Of a DNA stretch of 64,000 nt, positions 39,915 to 50,901 are shown piece after piece. The DNA comes from a virus. The notes beneath the pieces were generated by a model that searched no databases, was not told the DNA's origin, and was given only the letters and a program-made list of their open reading frames with translations. The stretch spans positions 1-64,000 of IMG/VR virus record IMGVR_UViG_3300030106_001122, one strand, 5' to 3'. Each line of letters begins with the position of its first letter. Position 1 is the stretch's first letter. The position numbers were made by a program, and so were the translations under genes.

Positions 39915-42386
39915 TTAAGATTCAATAAATATTTCTTTAAAATCAATACTCAACATCTGGGTTTGTTTACCATATTTTATCAATCTAACCTGAATATCTA
40001 TAGTGCAATCAGTAACAGCGTTATCTTGTAAACCATTACCAATATGTGCTCTAGCCTGTATAGTATATTCCTCTCCGTTATTTTTTATTGATTTAGTAAA
40101 AAACTTAGAAGGTATAGAGTAGTAAGCAACGGTTGTTCCATCAGCAGCGTACTTAGGTGTTAGTACACTTGTATTTAGTGAGAAAGTAGCACCACCTTTT
40201 CTTTGTCTAAATTGAAAGCTTTTAGTTTCTCCAGACTTAGATAATGGTTTAGCACCATACCTATTGTTAGCTAAAACCCCTGAAGTTCCACCAAAAGGTT
40301 TAGCATCTGTGACAGTATAATTTGCTATTGGTGAAGCACCTGCATGAGTGTAAGCATTAAATTTAACGCCAACTGGAGGGTATTGATAATATTTATTTAC
40401 TAACGTAACGCCTACATTTGAGGTTTTATTTGACTCTTGCACAGCTGGTCTATGAAGTACTCCACCGTCATTTAATGCTGATTTCAATATGCTTGTATTC
40501 AAACTAGCCGCCAAGTGTAGTTCAAAAACTTTAAACGCGTCTCGAGATTCTAATCTTTTTATTTCGGGTAAATTAATTGTATAAGCGCCGGACTTAGGCA
40601 ATTTAATTCTACCTATTGGCATACCGCTAACTACACCTCCATTAAGTATGCTAGAAGTTATATCGGCTGTCGCATACCCACCTGATTTGCTTAAACCTGT
40701 TTGTGCTGTATCCGAGTCATTGATTCCAGATTCAACTTCCTTAAGCATTACTTCAAACTCAGCACCGTAATCCCCTAATATAGTAATCTCACCTTTACCT
40801 TCACCAATACCCTCTGATGGTATTAGATTATTAGACTTACTGCCACTAAGTTTGTTAAAGTTAGTTATAATATTTCTTATAGCATAAGATTCTGTTTTAT
40901 TAATTGTATTATAAGATGTAAATCTACTAGGCGCAACACCAGTATCGACATCAAGTGAATACAATCTTGTGTACCATCCTTGATAACACGTGTAATTTAA
41001 ATTCCAAAAATAACCCTGTAAAGTATTGTTCCAATATCCACCATTTCTAGGCCCGGTTACGCTATCATCAAATCCCAACATAAATCCTTCGAACGGGTGC
41101 GCTGGATCTGTAATTAAAGCTGGCTCACCGTGCTCGTCAAGCGGATGTTCACTATTAAAAAGATCACTACTATCAGAGTCAAAATGCTCATACATTGACA
41201 AAGGATTGTCAGGTTTTAAACCATTAAAATTTTCCGTAAAAACTAAATCATAACTAATTCCAGTTACTACAGTTGTATATTCACCAGAGTAAGATCCTCC
41301 GTATCTATTACCACTAACTGTATTTGTGAATGTAACGTTTTGTTGAGAAAACTTGTTTGGATAGTTATCATTAATGTAAGTATCTCTCTTTATAACGTTA
41401 TCATGTCCCAGTACTTTTACGCATTTTGTAGGGTTAGTATCAAAATCGTCAGTACCACCTACTTTTGCAAAACCAAAAACTAATTGAGTACCTGGGTTTG
41501 GCTCAACAGAACTTTGTAAGAAAGGCCTAATTTGATTTTTACTGTTCCACTCTAATGGATATTCTAAATCAAAGCTGCAGGTTATATTAGCTAATATTTT
41601 TGGTACAGCTGTTTGTTCAGCAATATTAACTTCTACATCTGTAGTAAAATAATGTATATAAGCCATATGATTAAAACCTGAAAGGTAACCGTAAGAAGTA
41701 TTTTCTCCATCTAAACTTAATGAAATTGCATTACCTGGTCCAGCTTGTTGAGGACTTTTATATCGTTGGTTTCCAAAATCATTAGTTATATTGTCATGTA
41801 ATGAAGCACCGTAATAAACAACACCTTCTGCTGGTACTACAGTAAAATTACTTGGCCTAGGTCGTTGATTATCGCCTGGTGAGTTTGTACATGGTTCTAA
41901 AAAAGCTATGGTGACTCTTCTAGTTTCTATGTTTAAATTATTCCAACTTTTGTTGTAAAAATCTAACTGAAGAGTCATATCGCTGGTAGGCACATAAGAA
42001 CTATTAAGTTTTATTTCTGCTTTAACCTTATTACCCTCAACCCAAGCGTTGCTAGGTTCATCAGCGGCTGGGTTAGTGTTAGTAAATCTCACACCTTGTG
42101 TAAAACCATCGGTATTTTGACTAACCATTAACCAATCGCTTGGATTGTGATTAAACAATTCAGGATGGTTGCTGTATGTTGCTAACGTCTTGTTTTCAAA
42201 ATCTGTTGCATTAATAGCGAAACCATCATCAGGTATTATCATCAACTCAACTATAGTACTTGGAAGAGCAACACCACCGCTTAAAGTAATTGTGTTTGGA
42301 ACAACTGTCTTACAGTGTGTTAAAAGTTCATCGTGCGGATCAGTGGACTGTGTCCATACTCCATCAATTTCTATAAAATGTGGCAT
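39915..42386 (-). CDS. Large tail/virion protein
   Basis: An 823-residue beta-rich protein. It starts PHFIEIDGVWTQSTDPHDEL and contains many Ser/Thr/Asn-rich strand motifs (LQLDFYNKSWNNLNIETRRV; NISFDLEY-type; YTCYQGWYTRLYSLDVDTG) and a C-terminal RLIKYGKQTQMLSIDFKEIF. Few Cys, no signal peptide. It lies between the 2276-residue tail protein and small tail genes, so it is likely a tail tube, nozzle or fibre-base component. No named family. Confidence 0.62.
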   Translation of the reverse strand: MPHFIEIDGVWTQSTDPHDELLTHCKTVVPNTITLSGGVALPSTIVELMIIPDDGFAINATDFENKTLATYSNHPELFNHNPSDWLMVSQNTDGFTQGVRFTNTNPAADEPSNAWVEGNKVKAEIKLNSSYVPTSDMTLQLDFYNKSWNNLNIETRRVTIAFLEPCTNSPGDNQRPRPSNFTVVPAEGVVYYGASLHDNITNDFGNQRYKSPQQAGPGNAISLSLDGENTSYGYLSGFNHMAYIHYFTTDVEVNIAEQTAVPKILANITCSFDLEYPLEWNSKNQIRPFLQSSVEPNPGTQLVFGFAKVGGTDDFDTNPTKCVKVLGHDNVIKRDTYINDNYPNKFSQQNVTFTNTVSGNRYGGSYSGEYTTVVTGISYDLVFTENFNGLKPDNPLSMYEHFDSDSSDLFNSEHPLDEHGEPALITDPAHPFEGFMLGFDDSVTGPRNGGYWNNTLQGYFWNLNYTCYQGWYTRLYSLDVDTGVAPSRFTSYNTINKTESYAIRNIITNFNKLSGSKSNNLIPSEGIGEGKGEITILGDYGAEFEVMLKEVESGINDSDTAQTGLSKSGGYATADITSSILNGGVVSGMPIGRIKLPKSGAYTINLPEIKRLESRDAFKVFELHLAASLNTSILKSALNDGGVLHRPAVQESNKTSNVGVTLVNKYYQYPPVGVKFNAYTHAGASPIANYTVTDAKPFGGTSGVLANNRYGAKPLSKSGETKSFQFRQRKGGATFSLNTSVLTPKYAADGTTVAYYSIPSKFFTKSIKNNGEEYTIQARAHIGNGLQDNAVTDCTIDIQVRLIKYGKQTQMLSIDFKEIFIES

Positions 42387-42397
42387 ATGTTTTTATA

Positions 42398-45300
42398 TTA
42401 ATTTCCGTCATCGGGACTGTGTGTTCCCATCTCTGTTATTGTTATATCCCATGAAGTATACTCGCAAGATCCATCATCAACATTTGCATCAGGATTATAA
42501 TTGTCTGCGTCTGGATCCGTACATCCCTCAATGTCAAATACGCATCTGCAAACAGGGTCGTAATTATTCCAGAAATTTATTGGATCATCATTATATACGG
42601 CGAAAACGTCTGATGGCATGTTCGCGAAGTTGATAATGTTACTAGGTGTAGCATCTTGTCCAGCTTCTACAAACCAAAAATATTGGTTTAATTGATCCGT
42701 ATCTGAGCAACCAGTCGTGTTTGCGAGTGGATTAAAGTTAATAGCATCTATATCCATACAACCTGTAATTACTGGTATACAACAAGCATCTTCTACACCA
42801 ACAGCGCTTTGCCAGTTAGCTGGATGTATTTCTTCACAGAACTCTTGTGTGTCGGCTAACGGGTCGTAATTCCAAGCATCTGGATCCATACATCCCGAGT
42901 TGTAAACACACACGTTTGCAAATGGATTACCTTCACTAGCTTCTGAATTCCAATTAAGAGCTATAGGATCAGTACACCCATCAACATGAGGTATACATGT
43001 ACCATCATCTTCTTGAGCTAGTGGATCATAGTTTTGAGCTGTAGGATCCATACAGCCATAAGCAGTGTAAGTACAACAGTCAGCACAAGCAACAGTAGCA
43101 TTAACATCGTAGTTGTTAGCCAAAGAATCCATGCAACCAACTTTTACTTCTTCTTGAAACTCGCAAGAACCATCATCAACGTTAGCATTTGGATTATAAT
43201 TTATTGCATTTACATCCATGCATCCCTCAATTACTTCAACACAAGAACCATCATCTATGGTAGCAGCACTATTAAAGTTAAATGCGTTAGGATCTGTACA
43301 ACCGCTTATATCGTAATTACAGTCGTTTGAACTAACTGTAGCCTCTGGGTTATAGTTTGCCGCTAAAGGATCCATACATCCAACAACTTGAGGTATACTT
43401 ATTGAACTTACCATACCTATACCCTGCACTGTAAACTCAGAAGTATCTAAATTTTCTAAAGTAGTAGGTATGCCATTTATATTACTAAACCACTTACCTT
43501 CTTTGTTTATAAATTCTAAAACAGAAGACTCTTGAAGATCGGTATTAAAACTCTCTACAAACCAACCGTCTTTACTGTGCCAGTTGTAGTACTCATTATC
43601 TCCAACGTAACCAAGACTATTACCACTAGCGTCTAACGCTAAATGGCCAGTGTAACCCCACTCAGTTATTTTAGCTTGATCACCCTCGTAATTCATAGCT
43701 GTAAAACCTTTTATAGCCCCAGGGTTTTCATTAAATAATATATCTATAGTAGAGTTGTATTGCTCACCATAAAAATTATTTGCTGGTACAACTAATCCTT
43801 CAAACCCACTGCTATTAATTGTTACATCTTTATTATGATGTGACCAAACGCTACCGTTAGCGGCGGTTATATATTCGGCGTTAATAGATAAACCAGTGTC
43901 TGGCACGAATGATTTAAAACTTGGCCAACCTTTAGTTTTTTCGTTAAAAGATACAGTGGTGCTTGTTAAACCTTCATTTGATCTTAAATACGGGTCACGG
44001 TATTTAATAGTTAAATTATATTCGCCTTTTACCTCATCAAAAGTACCAATCAACTGATCAGCGTGTTTTAAGTTATCTCTAAAGTAACTTGACATACCAA
44101 CGTCGGATATTGGTGTTAAACCATCTTGTGATAATCTAAGAACTTTACCTCGCTGCTTGTCTGTAAAATACATTCTATAAGCGTCAAAAGCTAAAGACTC
44201 TGGATTTGAAGATATACCATAATCACCAGCAAATGCCTTAGCATTACCCAACACAACATTAGAAGCGGTAACATTAGAACTACCGTCTGCATTGTATAAA
44301 GCGTCTTTGTTGGCTAGTATTTGTAATACTTTATCTTCACAAAATGTAACTAAATTAGTGTCTCTAGTCTTTAAAGCTTGTATAGACCCATATAGAGGAT
44401 TTAAGTCTTTAGTTATAGCTTCAGCCATATTGAACTCGTTAAGCTTATTAACACCACTTGTAGAGTTGTATATTCCTGACCATATTAAACCACCACTTCT
44501 TCTTTCTCTTCTATAATCTTCTAACCCAGTAGAAACTTTACACCCATTATCTATTTGAGGCGCGTTGAAATCATCTCGTATCCTATCAGACTCTAATCCA
44601 TTCCCAAATGAATAACAGTTAAACCAAGGTAAAGTAGTTTTGTTATTGTAAACATTTTGATTTAATCTATAATAACCAGTCACCTCTCTAAATGTTATAT
44701 CAAAACTACCACTCTCTAAAACCTGTTGTTCACTGTAACCACAGTTATGCCAATATATAGTCGTGTAAGTACTACCAATGTCTATACCTGGAGTTGGACC
44801 GGCTGCAGTCTTAGTGAAAGTTCCTTTGAGTATGCTTAAATCTGAAGATGTTATTTCCCAAATCTTACCATCATCACTATTAAAATCGTCAGGTAAAGAT
44901 GCTGTAAGTAGCTCTATAGTACTTTGACCATCAAAATTAGCCACAGTACATTGCAATGTGTATCTTGATGACTTTTCATAAGAAGCTGGGTTAAACGGGT
45001 ATTCAACTTCCTGCTCTTCCACCATGGCACCAATAGTGCCAAAGCCCGTATCAACATCAACATAAACATTTTCTATAGCAGTGTAAGCTTCTTGATTGAT
45101 GTATGATGTTATTGGTTTGTAGTAGTCTATAACTTTAGCTCTAGTCACGGAGCCATCCAATCTGTTAAAACTTAACTCATCTCCAATAGCTATAGGATAA
45201 CGAGTAACATTATCCACGTCATCTGCTTGACCTAACCCTACAACATCTCTAATAGCGTATCTAACTGTTGGGGTAGCTGTAACAGCATCATCAACATAGC

Positions 45301-48300
45301 AATAATCTAAATTTACCGGTGTCATTTCAGCGTCTAATCTTTCAGACGTAACTGGAGTATTGCTAGGCGCAAATGATTGTATATTAGAATTGTTTAACTT
45401 TAAAGGTAAAGCACTAGTTGCTTCATAGTATAAATCTAATCCTACGTCTTCTTTAGGTTCAGTTTCCCATATAGCATTACCAACACTAGTTTGTAATACA
45501 TCAGTATTGTCGTAACTAGATTGTACAATTTCTATATAAGTCATAGTAGTACCGTCATGTCTTAAGGCTGATCTAGGGTCCCAATAATCTAAATCTAAAC
45601 CTTTAGTGTAATCGTCATACCTAGAGAAGTATAGTTTAAATGTACCACGCTTACACACGTTACTCCAGTTAGCACCTTCATAACATTCATGGCAATATGA
45701 GTTACCACCCGAGTGTTGTCCACCATAATTAGAGCTTGCCAACCCAAAACCACTTTCTCCAATATCAGTACCTCTAACTACATATATAGTAGGTTCACCT
45801 GTGTACTGTCCATCACCATTACCTACTCCACCGCCGGGGTCAGATTTGAATCTAAACAGAGTACCTTCTTGTTGTAAGGCATCACGAAAAGCTAAAGTTT
45901 CCTCATCCCACGTGTCATCTCTCATTGCTGAAAAAGATATATGATTGACACCATCATCTACACTAAAAGGAGCAGCGTTACCGATAGCATTCATAGGACC
46001 ACTAATCTCTCCACAGGGTTGATCGTTTGTTTTATTCCAGTTTGACCCATCTATAAACCACTTTGAAGAACCTTGTGGATTGTTATTCCAATACCATTTC
46101 CAAAACCCTTTAGTATTAGAAGCGCCTTCACCGCCATCGTCTCGAGCAAGCATATACCCATTCTGTATATTATGAGCATTGTTAGCGTTTGACCAGTCAC
46201 CAAGCGCGTTACCTTCTCCCCAATTGTTTAATGAGGTGGCACATGTACTATAGTTGATGTCTGCAATAGTAGCGTCACCTTGAGAAGGTGGGGCGTAGTC
46301 ACCTTGGTATTTAGCCCAACTAGCTGGGTTTTTACCGTCAGATCTTGTACTATCTACATAACCAATTTTATATGAAGATACTGTTTTATATGACGAGGTT
46401 GCCACGTTAGTGCCTAAGATAGTGTTAGTTAACGTAGCATCTTTAAATACTTTTACGAAGAATCTACCCTCAAACTCTGGTCTGTTTTCTTCTACTGAAT
46501 CTCTAACCTCTACGCTAACAGTTAAACCTGTACTAGTACCGAAGTTAATATCACCCGACATATCAGCTGTTGGACCAAAAGACCCAACAACAGTTATAGA
46601 TCTGTTTGCATCGTGCAGTCTAGCTATTCTAACCCATTTAGAAAATCTTGTAACACCAGCTAGGGTACCAACTATTCTAGCCCATCCAACACCTTCAAAT
46701 TTATAATCTTTAAAGGTATTATCATAAGCATCCCATGATTCACATTGAACACCTAAACTATTACTTAGATCAACACCAGAATCGCTGGACAGCGCTTCAA
46801 GACCTATAATTCTGTTAGTACTCTTTATAAATCTAGGAGCTTCGTTTGATATTGCTAATATCTTATATCTAGCGTCTTCCTCTACAGGATCCTCACTACC
46901 GTGTTTATTTTTTAAAGTTAGATATGTTTCTATATCTACTTTGTTTCTATCAGAAGATTGAAAAGATAACCATATATTACCATCTTCAGCTGGATACCAT
47001 CTATCCATAACTAAATTGTAATACTCATTGCTGGTTTCTTTTATATAATACTTATAATACTCGATCCAGTTATCAGGATTACCATCCCAATTTAACTCAG
47101 CACTAATCTTATTTACTTTAAATGAAACATTTTTAGGTACAAAAATACTATCAGGAAATGTTTGGTCTGCATAATCATTAGAAACTTCTTCCAGCGCTTG
47201 AGTATAAGCACCACCACCATTACCAATAACCTTACCACCAATACCCATTACTGGTGTTTCTCTACCATACTTATCACCAAATACAACTCCAACTTTGTAT
47301 CTCCTAAGAGATTTTATAGATTTTATAGGGCTTAAATCTGTTGGGTGATCAGTAGATTCAATAGTAGAATGTACAAATACCTTTGATAAAGTATCATAGT
47401 TCTGCTCGTAGTTTGCAAAAACAACTCTATTGCCAGTAACCTCTTGAGCTTTAGCTGTTATTGGTACGTTATCCCAAGCTCTCAATGTTTGAGAAGATGG
47501 GAGAGTTTTATGTATCATTTCAGTAGTTATATCTACAACACCTGAATTACCACTACCCTCAGCGTTGTCATTCCACTCTTCGTCATAACCTCTTCTTATA
47601 GACTTTACTACATAAACATTTGGAGATACAGTATCTTTAAATAAAATGTCAACAGCAATAACATCATCTGGTCTTTGAAAATCTTCTACAATAAAGTCTG
47701 TTATTTGTAAACTTCTCATAGTGTTTACCATACCTAAATTGTAACCCTTTGTAGGTAAGTAATCAAACTTGCTGGGTATAAAAGCTAACTCAGACCACGG
47801 CGAAAAAGAAGAATATTCTCCATCTTGATACTTGTATCTATAACCAAATCTACCAAACGTAGTTTCAAATATAGATTTCTTTTGAACAATTTCTATATCC
47901 CACTCTAAATGACTACTATTTATTTCATCATCTATTTTAATTATTTGCACTCTGTGAACTCCAGAGGAAAGAACTTGCGTTACCTTAGCCGTTACAACTA
48001 AAGGTTCAGTAGTGCAAGTAAATTGTAGTGTTTGTCCTATACTAAACGAATCTCCATTTGCTATACAAGAGGTGTTTAATGAATCTCCATTCTCATTAAA
48101 AGTATCAAGTTTAACGTAGTCATCTACACCTGGTAAACTTTCTCCGTCCTCTAAAACCCAATTAAAAACACAGGAAGAAGAATAAGACGCTCCTTTTCCA
48201 CCTTCAAATTGAGACATTATCAATTTAGGCGCAGTCCTAGGGGCTCTTCTAATAAGAGTTATATGTTCCTCTTTATAAGCGCTATCTGTAGATTTGTCTA

Positions 48301-49228
48301 TATATTCTAGTTGTATTAAACTATTTGTTGTTGTTGTTGGGTTGTCTATAAATAAATCTGAGTGGCGAGTAAAAAATGCTGACTCTTTTAATCTATCTAA
48401 ATTTATTTTTCTAGGCTCATTTATATTATCAGTCCATAATAATAAATTATTTACAATATTTATACCTGATATATAATGAGAGTGTGGTTGTGAAAACCTT
48501 AAAACCTTTTCAGATGTAAATACAAAATAAGCAGCGCTCTCTAAATTTCCTACAACATATCTATCAAACCAAATCGTATTAGTGTTAGAATCAAACTCTC
48601 TAACAATAACACTTTCAGACATTCCATTTAAAGTATTATAAGCGCTCATGTCTGTACCTATAATTGACATGCTAGCAGCGTTTAATACGTTTATACTCAT
48701 GCCAGGTCTAACATAGCCCGATAAACTACTAGACACAACTATATGATCATAACTAGCATACTGGCTACCTATGTCGTTTAAAGGTATATCACCCACTACT
48801 TCACTAGCTGGTATTTCAACTCTAAATATATCAGTAAACACTGGAAACAACTTCTTACTATCACTGTTATATTTTATAATCATGTCCTTATAGACCCTAA
48901 CACTTGGTTCGGCTGTTTGATCTATACTTGTAACCGTAGGTGACGCTACAAAAAAGTAAGAGTTGTTAGTTTTTTCATCTGAAATACATCCCACAAAATA
49001 ACTTTTTTCACCATCACTGTTTACAGTGGGCTCTATAGGATTTCTAGCTTTGTCATACGATAATCTTTCTAAAGTACCGTATAGGTTTTGAGCAGCACCT
49101 ATATCGTTTCCATCAGAAGTTCTAACCTCTATATTTAAAGCGTCTCTATACTCACCTTGAGGAACTAGTCTTTCGTCTAGATCCTTATTCATTTTACCGG
49201 CTTGAAACGTGTGTTTAATCTCTGGCAT
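42398..49228 (-). CDS. 2276-residue tail protein with C-terminal Cys-rich DDGSC repeats
   Basis: The N-terminus (HTFQAGKMNKDLDERLVPQG, then EYRDALNIEVRTSDGNDIG) is the signature of a widespread tail stabilisation/nozzle-type protein in Bacteroidota phages. The body is beta-rich with recurring adhesion-like and strand motifs. From about residue 1945, nine repeats of the form GCxDPxAxNYNPxAxxDDGSC follow to the C-terminus, the same family as in the secreted T9SS protein at 19713. Cys-rich modules on a cytoplasmically assembled virion protein are unusual. The tail location is inferred from the N-terminus and from neck genes just upstream; receptor or Ca2+ binding by the repeats is conjecture. 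Confidence 0.8.
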   Translation of the reverse strand: MPEIKHTFQAGKMNKDLDERLVPQGEYRDALNIEVRTSDGNDIGAAQNLYGTLERLSYDKARNPIEPTVNSDGEKSYFVGCISDEKTNNSYFFVASPTVTSIDQTAEPSVRVYKDMIIKYNSDSKKLFPVFTDIFRVEIPASEVVGDIPLNDIGSQYASYDHIVVSSSLSGYVRPGMSINVLNAASMSIIGTDMSAYNTLNGMSESVIVREFDSNTNTIWFDRYVVGNLESAAYFVFTSEKVLRFSQPHSHYISGINIVNNLLLWTDNINEPRKINLDRLKESAFFTRHSDLFIDNPTTTTNSLIQLEYIDKSTDSAYKEEHITLIRRAPRTAPKLIMSQFEGGKGASYSSSCVFNWVLEDGESLPGVDDYVKLDTFNENGDSLNTSCIANGDSFSIGQTLQFTCTTEPLVVTAKVTQVLSSGVHRVQIIKIDDEINSSHLEWDIEIVQKKSIFETTFGRFGYRYKYQDGEYSSFSPWSELAFIPSKFDYLPTKGYNLGMVNTMRSLQITDFIVEDFQRPDDVIAVDILFKDTVSPNVYVVKSIRRGYDEEWNDNAEGSGNSGVVDITTEMIHKTLPSSQTLRAWDNVPITAKAQEVTGNRVVFANYEQNYDTLSKVFVHSTIESTDHPTDLSPIKSIKSLRRYKVGVVFGDKYGRETPVMGIGGKVIGNGGGAYTQALEEVSNDYADQTFPDSIFVPKNVSFKVNKISAELNWDGNPDNWIEYYKYYIKETSNEYYNLVMDRWYPAEDGNIWLSFQSSDRNKVDIETYLTLKNKHGSEDPVEEDARYKILAISNEAPRFIKSTNRIIGLEALSSDSGVDLSNSLGVQCESWDAYDNTFKDYKFEGVGWARIVGTLAGVTRFSKWVRIARLHDANRSITVVGSFGPTADMSGDINFGTSTGLTVSVEVRDSVEENRPEFEGRFFVKVFKDATLTNTILGTNVATSSYKTVSSYKIGYVDSTRSDGKNPASWAKYQGDYAPPSQGDATIADINYSTCATSLNNWGEGNALGDWSNANNAHNIQNGYMLARDDGGEGASNTKGFWKWYWNNNPQGSSKWFIDGSNWNKTNDQPCGEISGPMNAIGNAAPFSVDDGVNHISFSAMRDDTWDEETLAFRDALQQEGTLFRFKSDPGGGVGNGDGQYTGEPTIYVVRGTDIGESGFGLASSNYGGQHSGGNSYCHECYEGANWSNVCKRGTFKLYFSRYDDYTKGLDLDYWDPRSALRHDGTTMTYIEIVQSSYDNTDVLQTSVGNAIWETEPKEDVGLDLYYEATSALPLKLNNSNIQSFAPSNTPVTSERLDAEMTPVNLDYCYVDDAVTATPTVRYAIRDVVGLGQADDVDNVTRYPIAIGDELSFNRLDGSVTRAKVIDYYKPITSYINQEAYTAIENVYVDVDTGFGTIGAMVEEQEVEYPFNPASYEKSSRYTLQCTVANFDGQSTIELLTASLPDDFNSDDGKIWEITSSDLSILKGTFTKTAAGPTPGIDIGSTYTTIYWHNCGYSEQQVLESGSFDITFREVTGYYRLNQNVYNNKTTLPWFNCYSFGNGLESDRIRDDFNAPQIDNGCKVSTGLEDYRRERRSGGLIWSGIYNSTSGVNKLNEFNMAEAITKDLNPLYGSIQALKTRDTNLVTFCEDKVLQILANKDALYNADGSSNVTASNVVLGNAKAFAGDYGISSNPESLAFDAYRMYFTDKQRGKVLRLSQDGLTPISDVGMSSYFRDNLKHADQLIGTFDEVKGEYNLTIKYRDPYLRSNEGLTSTTVSFNEKTKGWPSFKSFVPDTGLSINAEYITAANGSVWSHHNKDVTINSSGFEGLVVPANNFYGEQYNSTIDILFNENPGAIKGFTAMNYEGDQAKITEWGYTGHLALDASGNSLGYVGDNEYYNWHSKDGWFVESFNTDLQESSVLEFINKEGKWFSNINGIPTTLENLDTSEFTVQGIGMVSSISIPQVVGCMDPLAANYNPEATVSSNDCNYDISGCTDPNAFNFNSAATIDDGSCVEVIEGCMDVNAINYNPNANVDDGSCEFQEEVKVGCMDSLANNYDVNATVACADCCTYTAYGCMDPTAQNYDPLAQEDDGTCIPHVDGCTDPIALNWNSEASEGNPFANVCVYNSGCMDPDAWNYDPLADTQEFCEEIHPANWQSAVGVEDACCIPVITGCMDIDAINFNPLANTTGCSDTDQLNQYFWFVEAGQDATPSNIINFANMPSDVFAVYNDDPINFWNNYDPVCRCVFDIEGCTDPDADNYNPDANVDDGSCEYTSWDITITEMGTHSPDDGN

Positions 49229-49234
49229 AAACTA

Positions 49235-50134
49235 TTACTTAATAGGTTTACTAATCCCTTTTAATATTTGAGTAAACTCTTCCATTTTAATATTGGAAAG
49301 CCTTATCTTTGCTTTTCTAGTTTCTGCAAACTTTTCTCTTTTAAATCTTTGAACTATACCTTCTGGTATTCCAGCTCTACTAGATATTAATCCGTACATA
49401 ATATGTTTGTATACGGCTTCTTCACAAAACTTATGTACTATCATCTCAGCATCAGTACCTAAGCCATCACTAATATATTTTAAAGTTATCGTTTCTCCTG
49501 AAAGATCGGAACTAAAGTGAATAAATCCAGTTGATTGATCTATATAAAATGTTCCGTTATTTTGAGCATGCTGAGGATCAAGCCCATATCTTCTACCTCT
49601 ATTGTCAAACCTCATATGATCAGCGGCATCATAATCCATATTGTCATTATGCGTGGGTATAGAGCTAAATCTTCTACGCGTATCTGAAGTGCGCGGGTCT
49701 GTGCCTCCATCGCTTTGTCTGCCTAAGCTACCGTCATCCTCAAATATATATACTCCAGAGTTTGTATTTTGATTTATAGGAAAAGGGTTTGAAGTTTTAC
49801 CTGTAGGATATATAGGTTTTTCTATACCATTAGGATCTACTCTAACTATTTTAGTATAGTTAACATAATCCTGTGGTAAAGGCATTGCTAGTGTTGCCGG
49901 TACCTCTTGTTCAAAAGCTTTATGAGAACGAAGAACATCGTATGATAGTTCTTGTATAGCTCTCATACCATGAAACTGAACGTCTGTCTTGTTAACCGTA
50001 GTTAGTATTTTACTATCACCAACGTACACTACCATAAAAGCATCTATTATTTCGTCTAACGAAACAAATTGATAATTACCTCTATTAGTACCTGCGTAAT
50101 AACTTTGTTGAGTTGTACCGTTTAATGCTCCCAT
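49235..50134 (-). CDS. Neck/tail connector protein
   Basis: A 299-residue protein (GALNGTTQQSYYAGTNRGNY; FVSLDEIIDAFMVVYVGDSK; FHGMRAIQELSYDVLRSHKA; PLPQDYVNYTKIVRVD) with a basic helical C-terminus (VQRFKREKFAETRKAKIRLS). The PxPxDYVxYxKIxxVD and E-A-V-Y-K-H-I-M motifs recur in head-to-tail connector or tail-tubular proteins of Bacteroidota podoviruses. It lies between the smaller connector and the large tail protein, two bases from the former. Assignment is from context and partial motif memory. Confidence 0.72.
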   Translation of the reverse strand: MGALNGTTQQSYYAGTNRGNYQFVSLDEIIDAFMVVYVGDSKILTTVNKTDVQFHGMRAIQELSYDVLRSHKAFEQEVPATLAMPLPQDYVNYTKIVRVDPNGIEKPIYPTGKTSNPFPINQNTNSGVYIFEDDGSLGRQSDGGTDPRTSDTRRRFSSIPTHNDNMDYDAADHMRFDNRGRRYGLDPQHAQNNGTFYIDQSTGFIHFSSDLSGETITLKYISDGLGTDAEMIVHKFCEEAVYKHIMYGLISSRAGIPEGIVQRFKREKFAETRKAKIRLSNIKMEEFTQILKGISKPIK

Positions 50135-50136
50135 AG

Positions 50137-50901
50137 TTATCTATTTTTTTTAGCTTCGTTCATTTGTTCATTTCTTATAGCAACTTCAGATAAACCTGGT
50201 TTATTAATTACTATACCCGCGAGCTCTAATATTTTGTTTACTAAAGAACTTTCTTCACTAGAATGTAAATCAAAGTTGTTAGAAGAAGAAGCATTGTATA
50301 ATGCTTTACCGTTAACAACAACATACCCCCACTTAGGGTCAGACGGTTTTTTTATATAATCAACTTCTACATTATTAACACTAAAATGAGGTAGCGAGTC
50401 GGTTGCGGTCCAAGTATTGTGAGGATATAATCTTATATGACTACTTATGCTTGATCCAGTATGTGTACCTGGTCTAGTATAAACAGGGTGACTAATCCTA
50501 GGTTTTGTTTTATAGTTACCTTGAGAGTTATGAAAATCTTCAGTACTTATTGGAGATATAATTCTGTGTCCACCAGTATTGGCATAATAAACATTACCTA
50601 AATAATATAAGTCATCTGGAAGTTTAAATTCCCAAGAGTCAGAGTCGGTACCATCTTGGACAGTTCCTTTGTATATTTTAAATGGACCTATCTTGTCGTT
50701 CATTATATCTCGTTTGTTACCTATATTAATGTCAAGATTTGGCTGTATAGCCGCTTCTCTAATATCGCCAAAATAAGAATTAAAAATATCCATTTGAGCT
50801 GTATTAGCTAATAAATTAAACTCTTGAGGTGTTATATAACCTCTTTGTTCTTTATTAGACACAGTTAAAACTTTTTGATAAACGTTATCTATACTAACCA
50901 T
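50137..50901 (-). CDS. Head-tail connector (ring/adaptor) protein
   Basis: A 254-residue protein beginning VSIDNVYQKVLTVSNKEQRG with YITPQEFNLLANTAQMDIFN, a start I recall from connector proteins of marine Bacteroidota phages. The middle has SWEFKLPDDLYYLGNVYYAN and VEVDYIKKPSDPKWGYVVVN, as in tail-tubular-A-like adaptors; the end is helical (LVNKILELAGIVINKPGLSE). It shares one base with the small upstream gene (TAATG). Role inferred from position after capsid genes. Confidence 0.74.
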   Translation of the reverse strand: MVSIDNVYQKVLTVSNKEQRGYITPQEFNLLANTAQMDIFNSYFGDIREAAIQPNLDINIGNKRDIMNDKIGPFKIYKGTVQDGTDSDSWEFKLPDDLYYLGNVYYANTGGHRIISPISTEDFHNSQGNYKTKPRISHPVYTRPGTHTGSSISSHIRLYPHNTWTATDSLPHFSVNNVEVDYIKKPSDPKWGYVVVNGKALYNASSSNNFDLHSSEESSLVNKILELAGIVINKPGLSEVAIRNEQMNEAKKNR

